Assembly: GCA_943369665.1 (NCBI GenBank)
Contig: CALRNX020000005.1
Coordinates: forward strand, 142,881 to 206,880
Source: UKL13-3 sp943369665
GTDB lineage: Bacteria > Bacteroidota > Bacteroidia > UKL13-3
Length of the DNA: 64,000 nucleotides
Direction: 5' to 3'
Under the pieces are notes generated by a model that searched no databases, was not told the DNA's origin, and saw only the letters and a list, made by a program, of their open reading frames with translations. Of the stretch, positions 42,031-51,711 are shown piece after piece. The first letter of the stretch is position 1. The number at the start of each line of letters is the position of its first letter. The translations under genes were made by a program, and so were the position numbers.

Positions 42031-43446
42031 ATGAAAAAAAACGAGCTCCTCTATTTACAAATTGCCAACAATATTGAACACCAAATTAAAAATGATGTAT
42101 TCAAAATTGGTGACAAGCTCCCTTCATTGCGAACCATTTGTATTGAAAAAGGAGTAAGCTTAAGCACCGCCACACAAGCTTATTTTGAGCTGGAAAGCCG
42201 TGGGTTTATTGAATCGCGGCCTCAGTCCGGCTATTATATTTCGTGGGCACACAAACACACAAATCCGGTTCCCGAAACCAGCAAACCGCTTGTTGTAAAA
42301 GGCGAGGGTAAGCACGAAGAAATTATGGCCCAGGTGATCAAGAACTTCGATCGTGCCGAAATTTATTTGTCGAGTGCAATGCTTTCTCCCGAATTGGTTC
42401 CCATTGCCAAGCTTAACAAATCAATTGTAAATGCAACACGTTCTTTGCCCGATAGTGGCGTTTCTTATAATAAAGATGGCAGCATCAAACTCAAAACACA
42501 AATTGCCAAGAGAGCCATTACCTGGGGCGGAAAACTAAAAGCTGAAGATATTATTACCACAGGGGGCAGTATCGACTCCATGTCCTTTTGTTTGTTGGCC
42601 CTTACCAAACGGGGCGACACCATTATTGTGGAAAGCCCGGTGTTTTTTGGCATTCTGCGATTGGCGGTAAGCTTAGGGTTAAATGTTATTGAATTGCCAA
42701 CACATCCGGTTACCGGAATTGAAATTGATGCCCTCAAAAAAACGCTCGAAAAAAAGAAGGTAGCTGCTTGTATCCTCATCAGCAACTTTAACAACCCTCT
42801 TGGCAGCTGTATGCCCGATGAGCACAAAAAAGCGACTGTTCAACTAATGGAAAAATACAATATTCCATTAATTGAAGATGATCTGTATGCCGATCTGTAT
42901 TATGGAAATCATCGCCCTACATCTTGCAAAACATATGATGAAAGTGGTATTGTATTATGGTGCGGTTCGTTTTCCAAAACACTGGTCTCCGGCTACCGGG
43001 TTGGATGGGTTGAAGCAGGTAGGTTTAAACCCGAAGTTGCGCGAACAAAACATTTTCACAGCATGTACAGCAGCACCATTACCCATGAGGCTATTGGCGA
43101 CTTCCTGGAAAATGGTCGTTACGAACACCACCTCATCAAACTGCGGCAAACACTTTACCGCAATTCATTGCTGCTTCAACGCTCCATCAATGAGTATTTT
43201 CCTGACGACACAAAAGTTACACGGCCAAAGGGGAGCATGAATTTGTGGATAGAATTAAATCCCAAATACGATGCGCTTGATCTGTACAATAAAGCCATTG
43301 CCAAAAAGATCAGCATCACTCCCGGCCGCATATACACGTTGCAAAACCAATTTAACAATTGCCTGAAACTGAGTTATGGAAAACTGTGGACCGAACAAAC
43401 AGAAACCGCGATAAAGTTATTAGGAAAAATGACGCGATTGCTTTAG
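42031..43446 (+). CDS. MocR-type regulator (GntR DNA-binding domain plus aminotransferase fold)
   Basis: A 471-residue protein. Residues 1-72 are a GntR winged helix (YLQIANNIEHQIKNDVFKIGDKLPSLRTICIEKG). Residues about 105-465 are a class I/II aminotransferase-like domain with the PLP-anchoring Lys316 (GSFSKTLVSGYRVGW) and cofactor contacts Asp284/Tyr286 (EDDLYADL). MocR proteins sense PLP or amines and usually control the divergent gene. Here that is the flavin-binding protein and, possibly, the whole downstream array. Confidence 0.93.
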   Translation: MKKNELLYLQIANNIEHQIKNDVFKIGDKLPSLRTICIEKGVSLSTATQAYFELESRGFIESRPQSGYYISWAHKHTNPVPETSKPLVVKGEGKHEEIMAQVIKNFDRAEIYLSSAMLSPELVPIAKLNKSIVNATRSLPDSGVSYNKDGSIKLKTQIAKRAITWGGKLKAEDIITTGGSIDSMSFCLLALTKRGDTIIVESPVFFGILRLAVSLGLNVIELPTHPVTGIEIDALKKTLEKKKVAACILISNFNNPLGSCMPDEHKKATVQLMEKYNIPLIEDDLYADLYYGNHRPTSCKTYDESGIVLWCGSFSKTLVSGYRVGWVEAGRFKPEVARTKHFHSMYSSTITHEAIGDFLENGRYEHHLIKLRQTLYRNSLLLQRSINEYFPDDTKVTRPKGSMNLWIELNPKYDALDLYNKAIAKKISITPGRIYTLQNQFNNCLKLSYGKLWTEQTETAIKLLGKMTRLL

Positions 43447-43450
43447 CGAA

Positions 43451-43486
43451 CAAAAATGCCACTAACAAATCTTGTCAGTGGCATTC
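43451..43486 (-). terminator. Intrinsic terminator of the serine hydrolase gene
   Basis: On the minus strand AATGCCACTGAC pairs (one mismatch) with GTTAGTGGCATT and is followed by a T-run, 24 bases after the stop codon. It also separates the convergent MocR gene. Confidence 0.75.
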
Positions 43487-43509
43487 ATTATACACAAAGC
43501 GAAAAACGG

Positions 43510-44880
43510 CTAGCGTGCAATTTGTATTTTCTGGATATGCTGTACAATACCTTCTTCGTTTTTAACATAGGCAAAGTACGTTCCATTGGCCAATGAAGAT
43601 ACATTGCATTTGTTTTCATGAAGCAGCTCTGTTGTAACAACCCTTCCCATAATATCTGTGAACACAACTACATGCACCTTTTCGCTGCTTTGTATTGTAA
43701 TCATATCCGCTGCAGGGTTCGGAAACAGCTCCATATTAGGCGAATTGTATACCGACTCTGCAATACCTGTTGCCGGCATGTTTAAAGTAACTTTATGCAG
43801 CGCCTTAATCACCAGGTTTAACAGTCCGCTATTGTTCACGCTATCCTGATTGGAAAGCGCAGCAATGGTTACACCCGATGTGGTATCAACAATGTTTTCA
43901 TTGATGTATCCAAAAAAGGTCCCACCATGAGAGTATGCTGTTCTTCCATTTATTTTTTTGTTGTAACGGAAAATCCCCAGACCATATTCTGTGCTGCTGC
44001 CAATATTTGTCATCGTTGTCATTTCACTCCACGATTGTGCGTTGATAATTTGACCTGTAAAGAGCTTATGCCAAAACTGTACATTATCTTCCGCTGTTGT
44101 GATCAATGATCCTGCTGTATTTGCCAGGCTAAACAGATTATCCAGGTAAGGAGTTGTGGTCATATCTGTTGATGTGTTTCCCAGACTCATGCTCCATGGG
44201 TGTGCAAATAGTTCAGCACCCTCTTCTCCAAAATTAAACGTGTGTGTGAGTTGATTCGGAGCTAAAACCAAATCGTGAATGGCTTGGTAAGGTGATTTAT
44301 TCAACACCTTTTCAATGATAATTCCGGAAATAATGTAATTGGTGTTGGAATAGTCCCAACTGCTTCCGGGCGTAAAGTTAGGGGCTTGTGCCAATCGTAA
44401 AATTTCTTCGCGTTCCCATCTTTTTTCAGGTTTACCAAAAATACTGTCATTGATAGCCCCATTTTGCATGTAATCAAACAAACCGCTTGTATGATTCAAA
44501 CATTGGCGAATGGTAATTTGCCCGTTAATATTCGGGTAGCCCTGGATCCATTTTCCAATTGTATCATTTAAGGAAAGCAACCCTTGTTCCTGCATCTTAA
44601 GAAGTGTTGCGGCAATATGTGTTTTGGTATTGCTGCCCATCCCGAACAGCATGTCTGGGGAAAGCGGAACACCGTCTTCCGAAACACCATTGGTTCCTTT
44701 CCAGATCCCCACATTGGGTATTAGCACGGCTGCTGATGTTCCTTTTATTTTGTACTTGTTGCACACGCTGTCCAATGTGTACTGTAATCGGCCTGCAACA
44801 AATGATGAAACCTGAGCTCGCACAATAAACGGCCCTCCTAAGCAAAAAAGGAGTAAAGATGTAACGATTGTTTTTTTCAT
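43510..44880 (-). CDS. Beta-lactamase-fold serine hydrolase with T9SS sorting domain
   Basis: A 456-residue exported enzyme; start ATG at 44880 (MKKTIVTSLLLFCLGG...), preferred over a longer 474-residue reading. Class C/serine-hydrolase triad motifs: Ser83-N-T-Lys86 (SxxK), Tyr177-S-N179 (YxN), and a YSHGG near residue 320. The C-terminal 75 residues are a T9SS type A sorting domain: LFPNPAADMITI, VFTDIMGRVV, NGTYFAYVKN, IQKIQIAR. Surface-exposed hydrolase, possibly acting on peptidoglycan or esters. It diverges from the LytS-like kinase gene (176-base gap). Confidence 0.9.
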   Translation of the reverse strand: MKKTIVTSLLLFCLGGPFIVRAQVSSFVAGRLQYTLDSVCNKYKIKGTSAAVLIPNVGIWKGTNGVSEDGVPLSPDMLFGMGSNTKTHIAATLLKMQEQGLLSLNDTIGKWIQGYPNINGQITIRQCLNHTSGLFDYMQNGAINDSIFGKPEKRWEREEILRLAQAPNFTPGSSWDYSNTNYIISGIIIEKVLNKSPYQAIHDLVLAPNQLTHTFNFGEEGAELFAHPWSMSLGNTSTDMTTTPYLDNLFSLANTAGSLITTAEDNVQFWHKLFTGQIINAQSWSEMTTMTNIGSSTEYGLGIFRYNKKINGRTAYSHGGTFFGYINENIVDTTSGVTIAALSNQDSVNNSGLLNLVIKALHKVTLNMPATGIAESVYNSPNMELFPNPAADMITIQSSEKVHVVVFTDIMGRVVTTELLHENKCNVSSLANGTYFAYVKNEEGIVQHIQKIQIAR

Positions 44881-45056
44881 AATATTTGGTTTGTTTTTGA
44901 TGACACAAACCAACGCATAAAACCCCAACACCATTTTCTTATTAGACCAACGCCTCTTTTTTTTCGACTTGTGAAATCAGATTTTGTTCGTCTAAAAAAA
45001 GAACCTGTTTGTCGAGTAATGTTTCGATAGTGATTTCTTAAACCATTCTTTGCAGT

Positions 45057-46148
45057 ATGAAAACAACAACAACCTTTAGCGCAAAGCTGGTCTCGTTTAT
45101 TGGATCCCGTTTGGCCCTCAATATTTATTTCTGGGTCTTTTTGTTTGTTTTAAAATGCAGCGATGCCGATGATCAGTTGGCATACTCTCCTTTCTTTTAC
45201 TACAGCCTGATGTTGTTTTACATGGGCTTCTTTGTGTTGCTTAGTTATGTAAACAACCTCGTGTTGTTGCCAACGTTTCTGTTTCAGAAAAAAAGGTGGC
45301 AATATTTTCTGAGCGCTGCGGTTCTTCTGTTTATTATTGCCTTTGTCTATACCTTTTTAATTAAGTGGTTGCCAACCGTTTTTCCGGGACTTAATGCTCT
45401 TGACATGAGTATTATAATGTCACCCGTGACTCAGGATATGACTATTTGGGGAATACTGGAAGACATGCCATCCTACTTGTCCATGATGGTGGTTTGGACA
45501 ATCCTTTTCACATTGCTTGGCTTTTACCACCACTCTATGGCAAAAACAAAACGATTGGAAGCTTTGGTAAACAAACACCGTGAAGCAGAACTCGCTTTCA
45601 TTAAAAATCAAATGAATCCGCATTTCTTGTTTAATACCTTAAACAATTTATATGCTCTTTCCATTAAAAAATCGGACGAAACTCCTGATGTTATTTTACA
45701 GCTTTCGGCTATTTTACGGTATATTCTTTATGAATCGGATGTTGAATTTGTTTCGTTTGAAAAAGAAAAAGAGATCATTCAGGCATATATTGACATTGAA
45801 TTGCTTCGCGTGCCACAAACTCCGGAAATTCAGTTCTCCATAATGGCGGATAAGCCATACAATATTCCCCCTTTGCTTTGGCTCCCTGCATTGGAAAACA
45901 TCTTTAAACACAGTCGGTCTGTTGATGCGCTGGAGGTAGACTTCAGACTAAGTATCCAACAAAACGAATTACACCTGTATTGCAAAAACAATTTTAAAAA
46001 ACCTGTAATAACAGAAATCGCTACTGGAGGATTGGGATTAGCCAATCTGAAAAAACGTTTGGCTTGGTTATATCCCAACAAACACAAATTAACAACCACT
46101 GTGCACGAAAATTATTTTATTATTGACATGCACATTCAACTCTCCTAA
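45057..46148 (+). CDS. LytS-type histidine kinase
   Basis: A 363-residue membrane sensor with four predicted membrane segments (about residues 20-155), a short coiled-coil, then a His_kinase domain whose phospho-acceptor is His189 (FIKNQMNPHFLFNTLNNL) and a HATPase_c-type domain (LLWLPALENIFKHS, GGLGLANLKKRL). No extracellular sensor domain. The stop codon overlaps the start of the response regulator (TAATG), so the two are translationally coupled. Confidence 0.92.
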   Translation: MKTTTTFSAKLVSFIGSRLALNIYFWVFLFVLKCSDADDQLAYSPFFYYSLMLFYMGFFVLLSYVNNLVLLPTFLFQKKRWQYFLSAAVLLFIIAFVYTFLIKWLPTVFPGLNALDMSIIMSPVTQDMTIWGILEDMPSYLSMMVVWTILFTLLGFYHHSMAKTKRLEALVNKHREAELAFIKNQMNPHFLFNTLNNLYALSIKKSDETPDVILQLSAILRYILYESDVEFVSFEKEKEIIQAYIDIELLRVPQTPEIQFSIMADKPYNIPPLLWLPALENIFKHSRSVDALEVDFRLSIQQNELHLYCKNNFKKPVITEIATGGLGLANLKKRLAWLYPNKHKLTTTVHENYFIIDMHIQLS

Positions 46149-46876
46149 TGCAAAAACTCAAACTCCTCATCGTAGATGACGAACCTTTAGCGCAGGAAAT
46201 TCTGCAAACCTTTGTCGCTAAAATAGACTCACTTGAATTGGTCGGAGTGTGTAAAAACGCAATGGAAGCTTTTGGTGCTGTCAATAAAGAATCGGTTGAC
46301 TTGATGTTGCTGGATATCAATATGCCCGAAATGACTGGTATCGATTTTCTCAAATCGTTGAAAAATCCTCCGATGGTTATTTTCACGACAGCATACACAC
46401 AATTTGCCATTGAAAGTTATGAGTTGAACGCCATTGATTATTTGCTCAAACCAATTCCTTTCGATCGTTTTTTAAAGGCCATTCATAAGGCCCAGCAATT
46501 ATTAATTCCCTCGCAAGCAGTAAGCAGCGTGTCAGAGGTAAAACAGCCTTCCGATAATTTACTTTTTGTACGATCCGAAGGTAAGTGGGTGAAAATTAAT
46601 TTGGCAGAGCTCTGGTTTGTTGAGGGCCTAAAAGACTATGTACGCCTTTGGATGAACGATGGAAGAATTGCTGTTCACAGTACAATGAAAAATTTTGAGC
46701 AGCAACTTGCCGGTCATTCCCAATTTGTACGTGTTCACAAATCACATATTGTTAACCTCAACTATATAACCGAAGTTGATGGCAACAGCATTAGCATTAA
46801 AGGCGAGCTCATCGCCATTGGAAGCACCTATAAAGACGAAGTCAATAAACGACTTGATGGTTACAAATTGCTGTAA
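46148..46876 (+). CDS. LytTR-family response regulator
   Basis: A 242-residue response regulator: receiver domain with phospho-acceptor Asp56 (LMLLDINMPEMTG), conserved Lys101 and acidic pair Asp10/Asp11; then a LytTR DNA-binding domain (about residues 135-240; ENLLFVRSEGKWVKINLAELWFVEGLKDYVRLW). It pairs with the upstream LytS kinase. The target may include the divergent serine hydrolase, by position only. Confidence 0.93.
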   Translation: MQKLKLLIVDDEPLAQEILQTFVAKIDSLELVGVCKNAMEAFGAVNKESVDLMLLDINMPEMTGIDFLKSLKNPPMVIFTTAYTQFAIESYELNAIDYLLKPIPFDRFLKAIHKAQQLLIPSQAVSSVSEVKQPSDNLLFVRSEGKWVKINLAELWFVEGLKDYVRLWMNDGRIAVHSTMKNFEQQLAGHSQFVRVHKSHIVNLNYITEVDGNSISIKGELIAIGSTYKDEVNKRLDGYKLL

Positions 46877-46879
46877 AAC

Positions 46880-46918
46880 AAAAAAGCCCGCCCCGCAACA
46901 TTGTGGGACAGGCTTTTT
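46880..46918. terminator. Bidirectional intrinsic terminator
   Basis: AAAAAGCCxGCCCCGCAA pairs with TTGTGGGACAGGCTTTTT; an A-run precedes and T-run follows. It separates the convergent LytTR and cyclophilin genes. Confidence 0.85.
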
Positions 46919-46931
46919 GGGTTATTGGTTG

Positions 46932-47540
46932 TTATTTGTTTCTGAGTTCTTCGAAAACCTTTTCTGCCTTAAATTTCTTTGCCGGTTTTCCCTTTCTGAT
47001 AATTTTGATATGCGTGATCGTGTCTCCTTGCTGAATAGCATTCACCACATCCTGTCCAGTAACTACATGTCCAAAAATCGTATGCTTGTTGTTCAACCAA
47101 GGTGTTTCTTTGTGGGTAATAAAAAACTGGCTTCCATTGGTTGCCGGACCAGCATTGGCCATTGCCAAAACACCCGGCCCGGTAAATTGAAACTCCGGCA
47201 AAAATTCATCTTTAAAAGAATAACCCGGACCACCTTGACCATTTCCCTGCGGGTCTCCTCCCTGGATCATAAAATTCGCAATAACACGGTGAAATTTTAA
47301 TCCGTCATAATATGGAACACCTTCGGCTTTCGCGGTGTTTTTAATTTTTCCCTCTGCCAATCCCACAAAATTTGCCACGGTAAGCGGAGTTTTTTCAAAC
47401 TCCAATTTTAGCAAAATGTTTCCCCTTGTTGTTTGTATTTCAGCATATAACCCTTTTTCGAGTTTCGGTTTTTTTTCCTTTGCTGTAAGTGTTGCTATAC
47501 CCAAGCAAAATAACGCAAGAAGCAATGTTGTTCTTTTCAT
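46932..47540 (-). CDS. Exported cyclophilin-type peptidylprolyl isomerase
   Basis: A 202-residue protein with a signal peptide (about 1-20). The cyclophilin core includes FHRVIANFMIQGGDPQGNGQGGPGYSFKDE and GSQFFITHKETPWLNNKHTIFGHVVTGQDVV; active-site Arg, Phe, Met and Gln residues are intact. It catalyses prolyl cis-trans isomerisation, probably in the periplasm. Divergent from tatC. Confidence 0.93.
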   Translation of the reverse strand: MKRTTLLLALFCLGIATLTAKEKKPKLEKGLYAEIQTTRGNILLKLEFEKTPLTVANFVGLAEGKIKNTAKAEGVPYYDGLKFHRVIANFMIQGGDPQGNGQGGPGYSFKDEFLPEFQFTGPGVLAMANAGPATNGSQFFITHKETPWLNNKHTIFGHVVTGQDVVNAIQQGDTITHIKIIRKGKPAKKFKAEKVFEELRNK

Positions 47541-47636
47541 ATTTCAATAGTCTGATTAATTTTAGAGAAGCAATTACGTGAAAACAAAAATCATTTAAAA
47601 GGCTATTATTTATCTTTCATAAGGATGTATTAGTAT

Positions 47637-47644
47637 TATTTTCG
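47637..47644 (+). promoter_or_regulatory. -7 element upstream of tatC
   Basis: TATTTTCG, the same octamer as before maeB and hutU, ends 9 bases before the ATG used here. That would give a very short leader or point to the downstream ATG at 47696 (MSFFDHID). Confidence 0.35.
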
Positions 47645-47653
47645 CACCACTTT

Positions 47654-48478
47654 ATGCCACTCGATCAAGACGATATTGTTTTAGAAGAAAAAGAAATGAG
47701 CTTTTTCGATCATATAGATGCTCTGCGCGGGCACCTGTTTCGCTCCGCTATAGCCGTTGTTTTAATGGCTGTTGTTGCCTTTTTAAACAAGTACATTCTG
47801 TTTGATGTTATTATTTTTGGCCCCACCCGCCCCGACTTTTGGACCTACCAATGGCTTTGTGAAATGGGTTATAAAATTAAGGGAGACGATAGTTATTGCA
47901 TTTCTGAAATCGGTTTTGTTTTATCAAACATTACCATGTCGGGGCAGTTTACGCAGCATCTTTTTATCGCCTTCATTTCGGGGATCATTCTTGCCTTCCC
48001 CTATTTATTGTGGGAGTTCTGGCGTTTTATCAAACCTGCATTAAACACCAAAGAAAAAAACTACGCAAAAGGCTTGGTCTTTTTTAGTTCCATGCTCTTT
48101 TTTACAGGAATTCTGTTCGGATACTTCTTCCTTTCGCCTCTTTCGATAACATTCTTAGGATCTTATAAAGTAAGTGAGTTGGTAAGTAATGAGATCAACC
48201 TTGAGTCATATATCTCTTTTATCTCAACTCTAACGTTTGCCACAGGGCTTATTTTTGAGTTGCCAATCTTGGTTTATTTCCTTGCCAAAATTGGCCTAAT
48301 AGGGGCCGCTTGGATGCGCAAAAACAGGCGATATGCCGTTGTTGTTATTCTTATTTTATCGGCTGTGCTTACCCCTTCTCCCGATGTAGCCAGCATGGTA
48401 ATGATGTTCATTCCGCTCTACAGCCTTTATGAGTTAAGTATTTTTGTAGCACGTGGCGTGGAAAAAGGAAGAAAATAG
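47654..48478 (+). CDS. tatC: Sec-independent protein translocase TatC
   Basis: A 274-residue inner-membrane protein with six predicted membrane segments; core includes FFDHIDALRGHLFRS, GIILAFPYLLWEFWRFIKPALNTKEK and LSAVLTPSPDVASMVMMFIPLYSLYELSIF. It recognises twin-arginine signal peptides with TatA/E. No tatA is visible in this window. The first 14 residues (MPLDQDDIVLEEKE) are charged; a start at 47696 is possible. Confidence 0.95.
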   Translation: MPLDQDDIVLEEKEMSFFDHIDALRGHLFRSAIAVVLMAVVAFLNKYILFDVIIFGPTRPDFWTYQWLCEMGYKIKGDDSYCISEIGFVLSNITMSGQFTQHLFIAFISGIILAFPYLLWEFWRFIKPALNTKEKNYAKGLVFFSSMLFFTGILFGYFFLSPLSITFLGSYKVSELVSNEINLESYISFISTLTFATGLIFELPILVYFLAKIGLIGAAWMRKNRRYAVVVILILSAVLTPSPDVASMVMMFIPLYSLYELSIFVARGVEKGRK

Positions 48479-48531
48479 CCCATTAAAAACAAACAGGTAA
48501 TACTACATTTGACATACAAATTTTTAGCATA

Positions 48532-48960
48532 ATGAATATAGCAATTGGTGGCGATCATGCCGGGTATCTTTACAAACAAGCAATTACAGAAAGCCTTAAA
48601 GCCGCGGGTCATAATGTAACCGACTTCGGTCCTTCTTCAGAAGCATCCGTTGATTATCCCGACCACGCACATCCGTTAGCTATTTCTGTCGAAACAGGAG
48701 AGAATGATCTTGGCATTTTAATTTGTGGGAGCGGAAACGGTGTGGCTATAACCGCCAATAAACACCAGGGAATCAGGGCTGCGCTTTGCTGGTTGGAAGA
48801 GCTTGGAGCACTCGCCCGCCAACACAACAATGCCAATGTACTTTGTTTACCCGCCAGATTCATTGATCTTGACCTTGCTCAAAAAATTGTAACTGCGTTT
48901 ATTTCAACCCCTTTTGAAGGTGGTCGCCACCAAAACCGCGTTTCAAAAATTTCCTGCTAA
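48532..48960 (+). CDS. rpiB: Ribose-5-phosphate isomerase B
   Basis: A 142-residue cytosolic isomerase interconverting ribose 5-phosphate and ribulose 5-phosphate. RpiB signatures: MNIAIGGDHAGYLYKQAI, YPDHAHPLA and ILICGSGNGVAITANKHQGIRAALCW (catalytic Cys and anion-hole). Length fits the family. It is 53 bases downstream of tatC and 9 bases upstream of the HD gene. Confidence 0.95.
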   Translation: MNIAIGGDHAGYLYKQAITESLKAAGHNVTDFGPSSEASVDYPDHAHPLAISVETGENDLGILICGSGNGVAITANKHQGIRAALCWLEELGALARQHNNANVLCLPARFIDLDLAQKIVTAFISTPFEGGRHQNRVSKISC

Positions 48961-48969
48961 CCTGCTCAA

Positions 48970-49620
48970 ATGAGTGCTTTTTTTATTGAGCAAACGGTAG
49001 CGTTTGTAAAGCAAGAGCTTGCCCTTGCGGAGGGTGGTCACAACTGGTGGCATATTGAACGTGTTTGGAAAAATGCCAGAACAATTGCAAAACAAGAACC
49101 CGTAAACGTTCTTGTTGTAGAACTTAGTGCCTTATTACATGATATTGCCGACTCAAAGTTTCACGGTGGAGACGAAAACATTGGACCCGAAAAGGCTGCT
49201 GTGTTTTTAAATAATTTAGGCGTTGACTCCGAAACCGTTGAACACGTCATCCAGATCATCAAAAACATTTCGTTTAAAGGAGGAAAAGAGGCCCGTAGTT
49301 TTTGGTCTATCGAATTAGCCGTAGTTCAGGATGCAGACAGGCTTGATGCTATAGGCGCGATCGGCATTGCCCGCGCGTTCAATTATGGCGGATTTAAAGG
49401 TCGCGAATTATACAACCCCAATATTAAGCCCAACCTTCAGATGACAAAGGAGGAGTATAAAGCATGTAACGCTCCTACCATCAATCATTTCTACGAAAAA
49501 TTGTTACTGCTCAAAGACCTTATGAACACTCAGGCAGGAAAAGACCTTGCGGCACAACGTCATGCATTTTTGGAAACCTATCTTGACCAATTTTTCAGCG
49601 AATGGAGCGGAAACGCATAG
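48970..49620 (+). CDS. HD-domain phosphohydrolase (YedJ type)
   Basis: A 216-residue metal-dependent hydrolase. HD ligands: GGHNWWHIERVW (His), LLHDIADSKF (His-Asp) and QDADRLDAIGAIGIARAF (Asp). The TIGR-type YedJ family acts on unknown phosphorylated substrates. It is probably cotranscribed with rpiB; its stop lies 7 bases before the convergent pyk stop. Confidence 0.9.
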   Translation: MSAFFIEQTVAFVKQELALAEGGHNWWHIERVWKNARTIAKQEPVNVLVVELSALLHDIADSKFHGGDENIGPEKAAVFLNNLGVDSETVEHVIQIIKNISFKGGKEARSFWSIELAVVQDADRLDAIGAIGIARAFNYGGFKGRELYNPNIKPNLQMTKEEYKACNAPTINHFYEKLLLLKDLMNTQAGKDLAAQRHAFLETYLDQFFSEWSGNA

Positions 49621-49627
49621 TCAGCTC

Positions 49628-51061
49628 CTAGTCAATTTCTGAAATTTTTATCGCATTTGTTTTCGACCGCTCAAGAATCGGCATGCTTGCTGTATTAATT
49701 ACCCTGTCTCCCTTCTTGATTAGCCCTTTTTGTTTTAGCGCATTATTAACTTCCTGGATACTTTGATCTGTACTATCAAAACCTTTATAATAAAATGCCC
49801 GTACACCCCAAACCAAACTCAACGTATTAATAAGTCGAGTGTTGCTTGTAAAAATATAGATCATTGCCTTCGGTCTGAATGATGAAATTTTATATGCCGT
49901 ATAACCCGAAAAGGTCATACTCACAATGGCCTCTGCCTTTAAATGATCCGAAATCCTCACTGCAGTAAAGCAAATTTCATCGCTCAAAAACGATTCTGAA
50001 TCTTCCGCAGGACGCCTGCCTTTGTAATAGGGGGCGTTTGTCTTTTCTGCCTCTGCAACCGTTTTTTGCATATTGCGTACCGCCAAAATTGGATAAGCAC
50101 CAACAGAAGTTTCTGCGCTCAACATTACTGCGTCTGCTCCATCCATTACCGCATTGGCAATATCATTCACTTCAGCGCGTGTTGGCGATGGGCTTGTAAT
50201 CATACTTTCCATCATTTGCGTAGCAATGATCACCGGCTTGCCTGCTTCAATACATTTTTTTACAATCTTTTTTTGGATCACCGGAACCTGTTCCATGGGC
50301 ATCTCCACCCCCAAATCTCCGCGCGCTACCATCACTCCATCTGTTGCAGCAATGATCTCGTCAATATTATCCATGGCCTCAGGCTTTTCTATTTTGGCAA
50401 TCACCCGCGGTTTCCATTCGTGTTTGTCAATGATCTTTTTTAGATCAATAATGTCTTCTGCCTTGCGCACAAAAGAAAGACCGATCCAGTCTACCTTCAT
50501 TTCCAATCCAAACTCCAGATCCGCTTTGTCTTTTGCGGTCATTGCCGGAATAGAAAGGTTTGTGTCGGGCAGGTTAAACCCTTTACGGGAAGAAAGCACG
50601 CCACCAAACTTTACAAAACATACAATCTCGTCCACGCCATCAGTGCTTATTGCCTCAAGTTCCAACTTCCCATCATCCAATAAAATGCGCTCTCCCGGTT
50701 TAATATCTTTTGCAAGATTCGGAAACTTCACATACACCTTAGAAGCTGTACTGATCATTTCTGTAGTCGTAACCGTTATTCTGCTTCCGGTTATCAGTTC
50801 CACCTTACCGTTTTCCATTTCCCCAACCCGTAGTTTGGGTCCTTGAAGATCTAGTAAAATAGAGGTATACGATTCTGTGTCTTGATTTACTTTTCGGATA
50901 TTTTCCACCACCTGCCTGTGATCGTCATAACTGCCATGCGAAAAATTTAACCTGCACACATTCGCTCCCTCTTCTATAATTGCTCTCAACATTTCGTAAC
51001 TAGATGTGGCCGGGCCAATTGTTGCAACGATCTTCGTTCTGTTAAATCCGTTTGTTTTCAT
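49628..51061 (-). CDS. pyk: Pyruvate kinase
   Basis: A 477-residue glycolytic enzyme that transfers phosphate from phosphoenolpyruvate to ADP. Features: RTKIVATIGPATSSYEMLRAIIEEGANVCRLNFSHGSYDDH, active-site IEKPEAMDNIDEI, MVARGDLGVEMP, and ADAVMLSAETSVGAYPILAV. Beta-barrel B domain about residues 70-170 and a C-terminal domain from about 345. It neighbours the IPExxxVDY gene 39 bases upstream. Confidence 0.96.
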   Translation of the reverse strand: MKTNGFNRTKIVATIGPATSSYEMLRAIIEEGANVCRLNFSHGSYDDHRQVVENIRKVNQDTESYTSILLDLQGPKLRVGEMENGKVELITGSRITVTTTEMISTASKVYVKFPNLAKDIKPGERILLDDGKLELEAISTDGVDEIVCFVKFGGVLSSRKGFNLPDTNLSIPAMTAKDKADLEFGLEMKVDWIGLSFVRKAEDIIDLKKIIDKHEWKPRVIAKIEKPEAMDNIDEIIAATDGVMVARGDLGVEMPMEQVPVIQKKIVKKCIEAGKPVIIATQMMESMITSPSPTRAEVNDIANAVMDGADAVMLSAETSVGAYPILAVRNMQKTVAEAEKTNAPYYKGRRPAEDSESFLSDEICFTAVRISDHLKAEAIVSMTFSGYTAYKISSFRPKAMIYIFTSNTRLINTLSLVWGVRAFYYKGFDSTDQSIQEVNNALKQKGLIKKGDRVINTASMPILERSKTNAIKISEID

Positions 51062-51100
51062 TGTATAAATTACTGGTGTGTTTTGTACACTAAGTAGGTG

Positions 51101-51538
51101 CTAAAATATTAAGTTTTGTTTCGATTTCAATTTGTAGTGTTCAATTTCAGTTATAAGTTGAATAGTATCAATGGGTTTTAAATTCTCAATGAACTCTTTT
51201 GTATCCACAAAGTCCAAAGCCCCTTTGATCATCATAAAATAATCCATTGTGCGCAATTCCGGAATCAGGTAGTTTGAATTGTCTTTATTTTCAAACAACA
51301 CAAAATCCAAATGGTTTATTTCATCAACGTATTCAAATTTTGTAAAACCTGATATTTGTTTGTCATTCTCGTAAAACGCTAATTCCCCTGCGTGAAAAAA
51401 CTGAAAGCCCAATGCTTCGTTAATTTGCCAAACCAAACGGTGAAAGACTTCCTGAGACACAACCCCCAGTAACAAAAAGTCGTAATCAAAGTCTTCTTCT
51501 AAAAAGAGCCGCTTGGTTCGTTGTGGTTCTGTTGTCAT
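51101..51538 (-). CDS. IPExxxVDY-family protein
   Basis: A 145-residue protein from the ATG at 51538 (MTTEPQRTKRLFLEEDFDYDFLLLGV). The family motif appears as IPELRTMDYFMMIKG, close to IPExxxVDY. This is a Bacteroidota protein of unknown function that usually neighbours pyk, as here. A start 27 bases earlier is possible. Confidence 0.87.
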   Translation of the reverse strand: MTTEPQRTKRLFLEEDFDYDFLLLGVVSQEVFHRLVWQINEALGFQFFHAGELAFYENDKQISGFTKFEYVDEINHLDFVLFENKDNSNYLIPELRTMDYFMMIKGALDFVDTKEFIENLKPIDTIQLITEIEHYKLKSKQNLIF

Positions 51539-51711
51539 AAAATAATTGGGGTGGTTACTACCCAAACAAATCGCATACCCACCCTTTCTTATACTTGCGC
51601 AAAGTTGTGCAATCCTTTGTAAATACTATTAATTAATTGTAAAATTTAAAATTTGCTGTTTTGAATAAAAATATCTTTTATTTGCACATTCAAATCTAAA
51701 ATTACAATACA

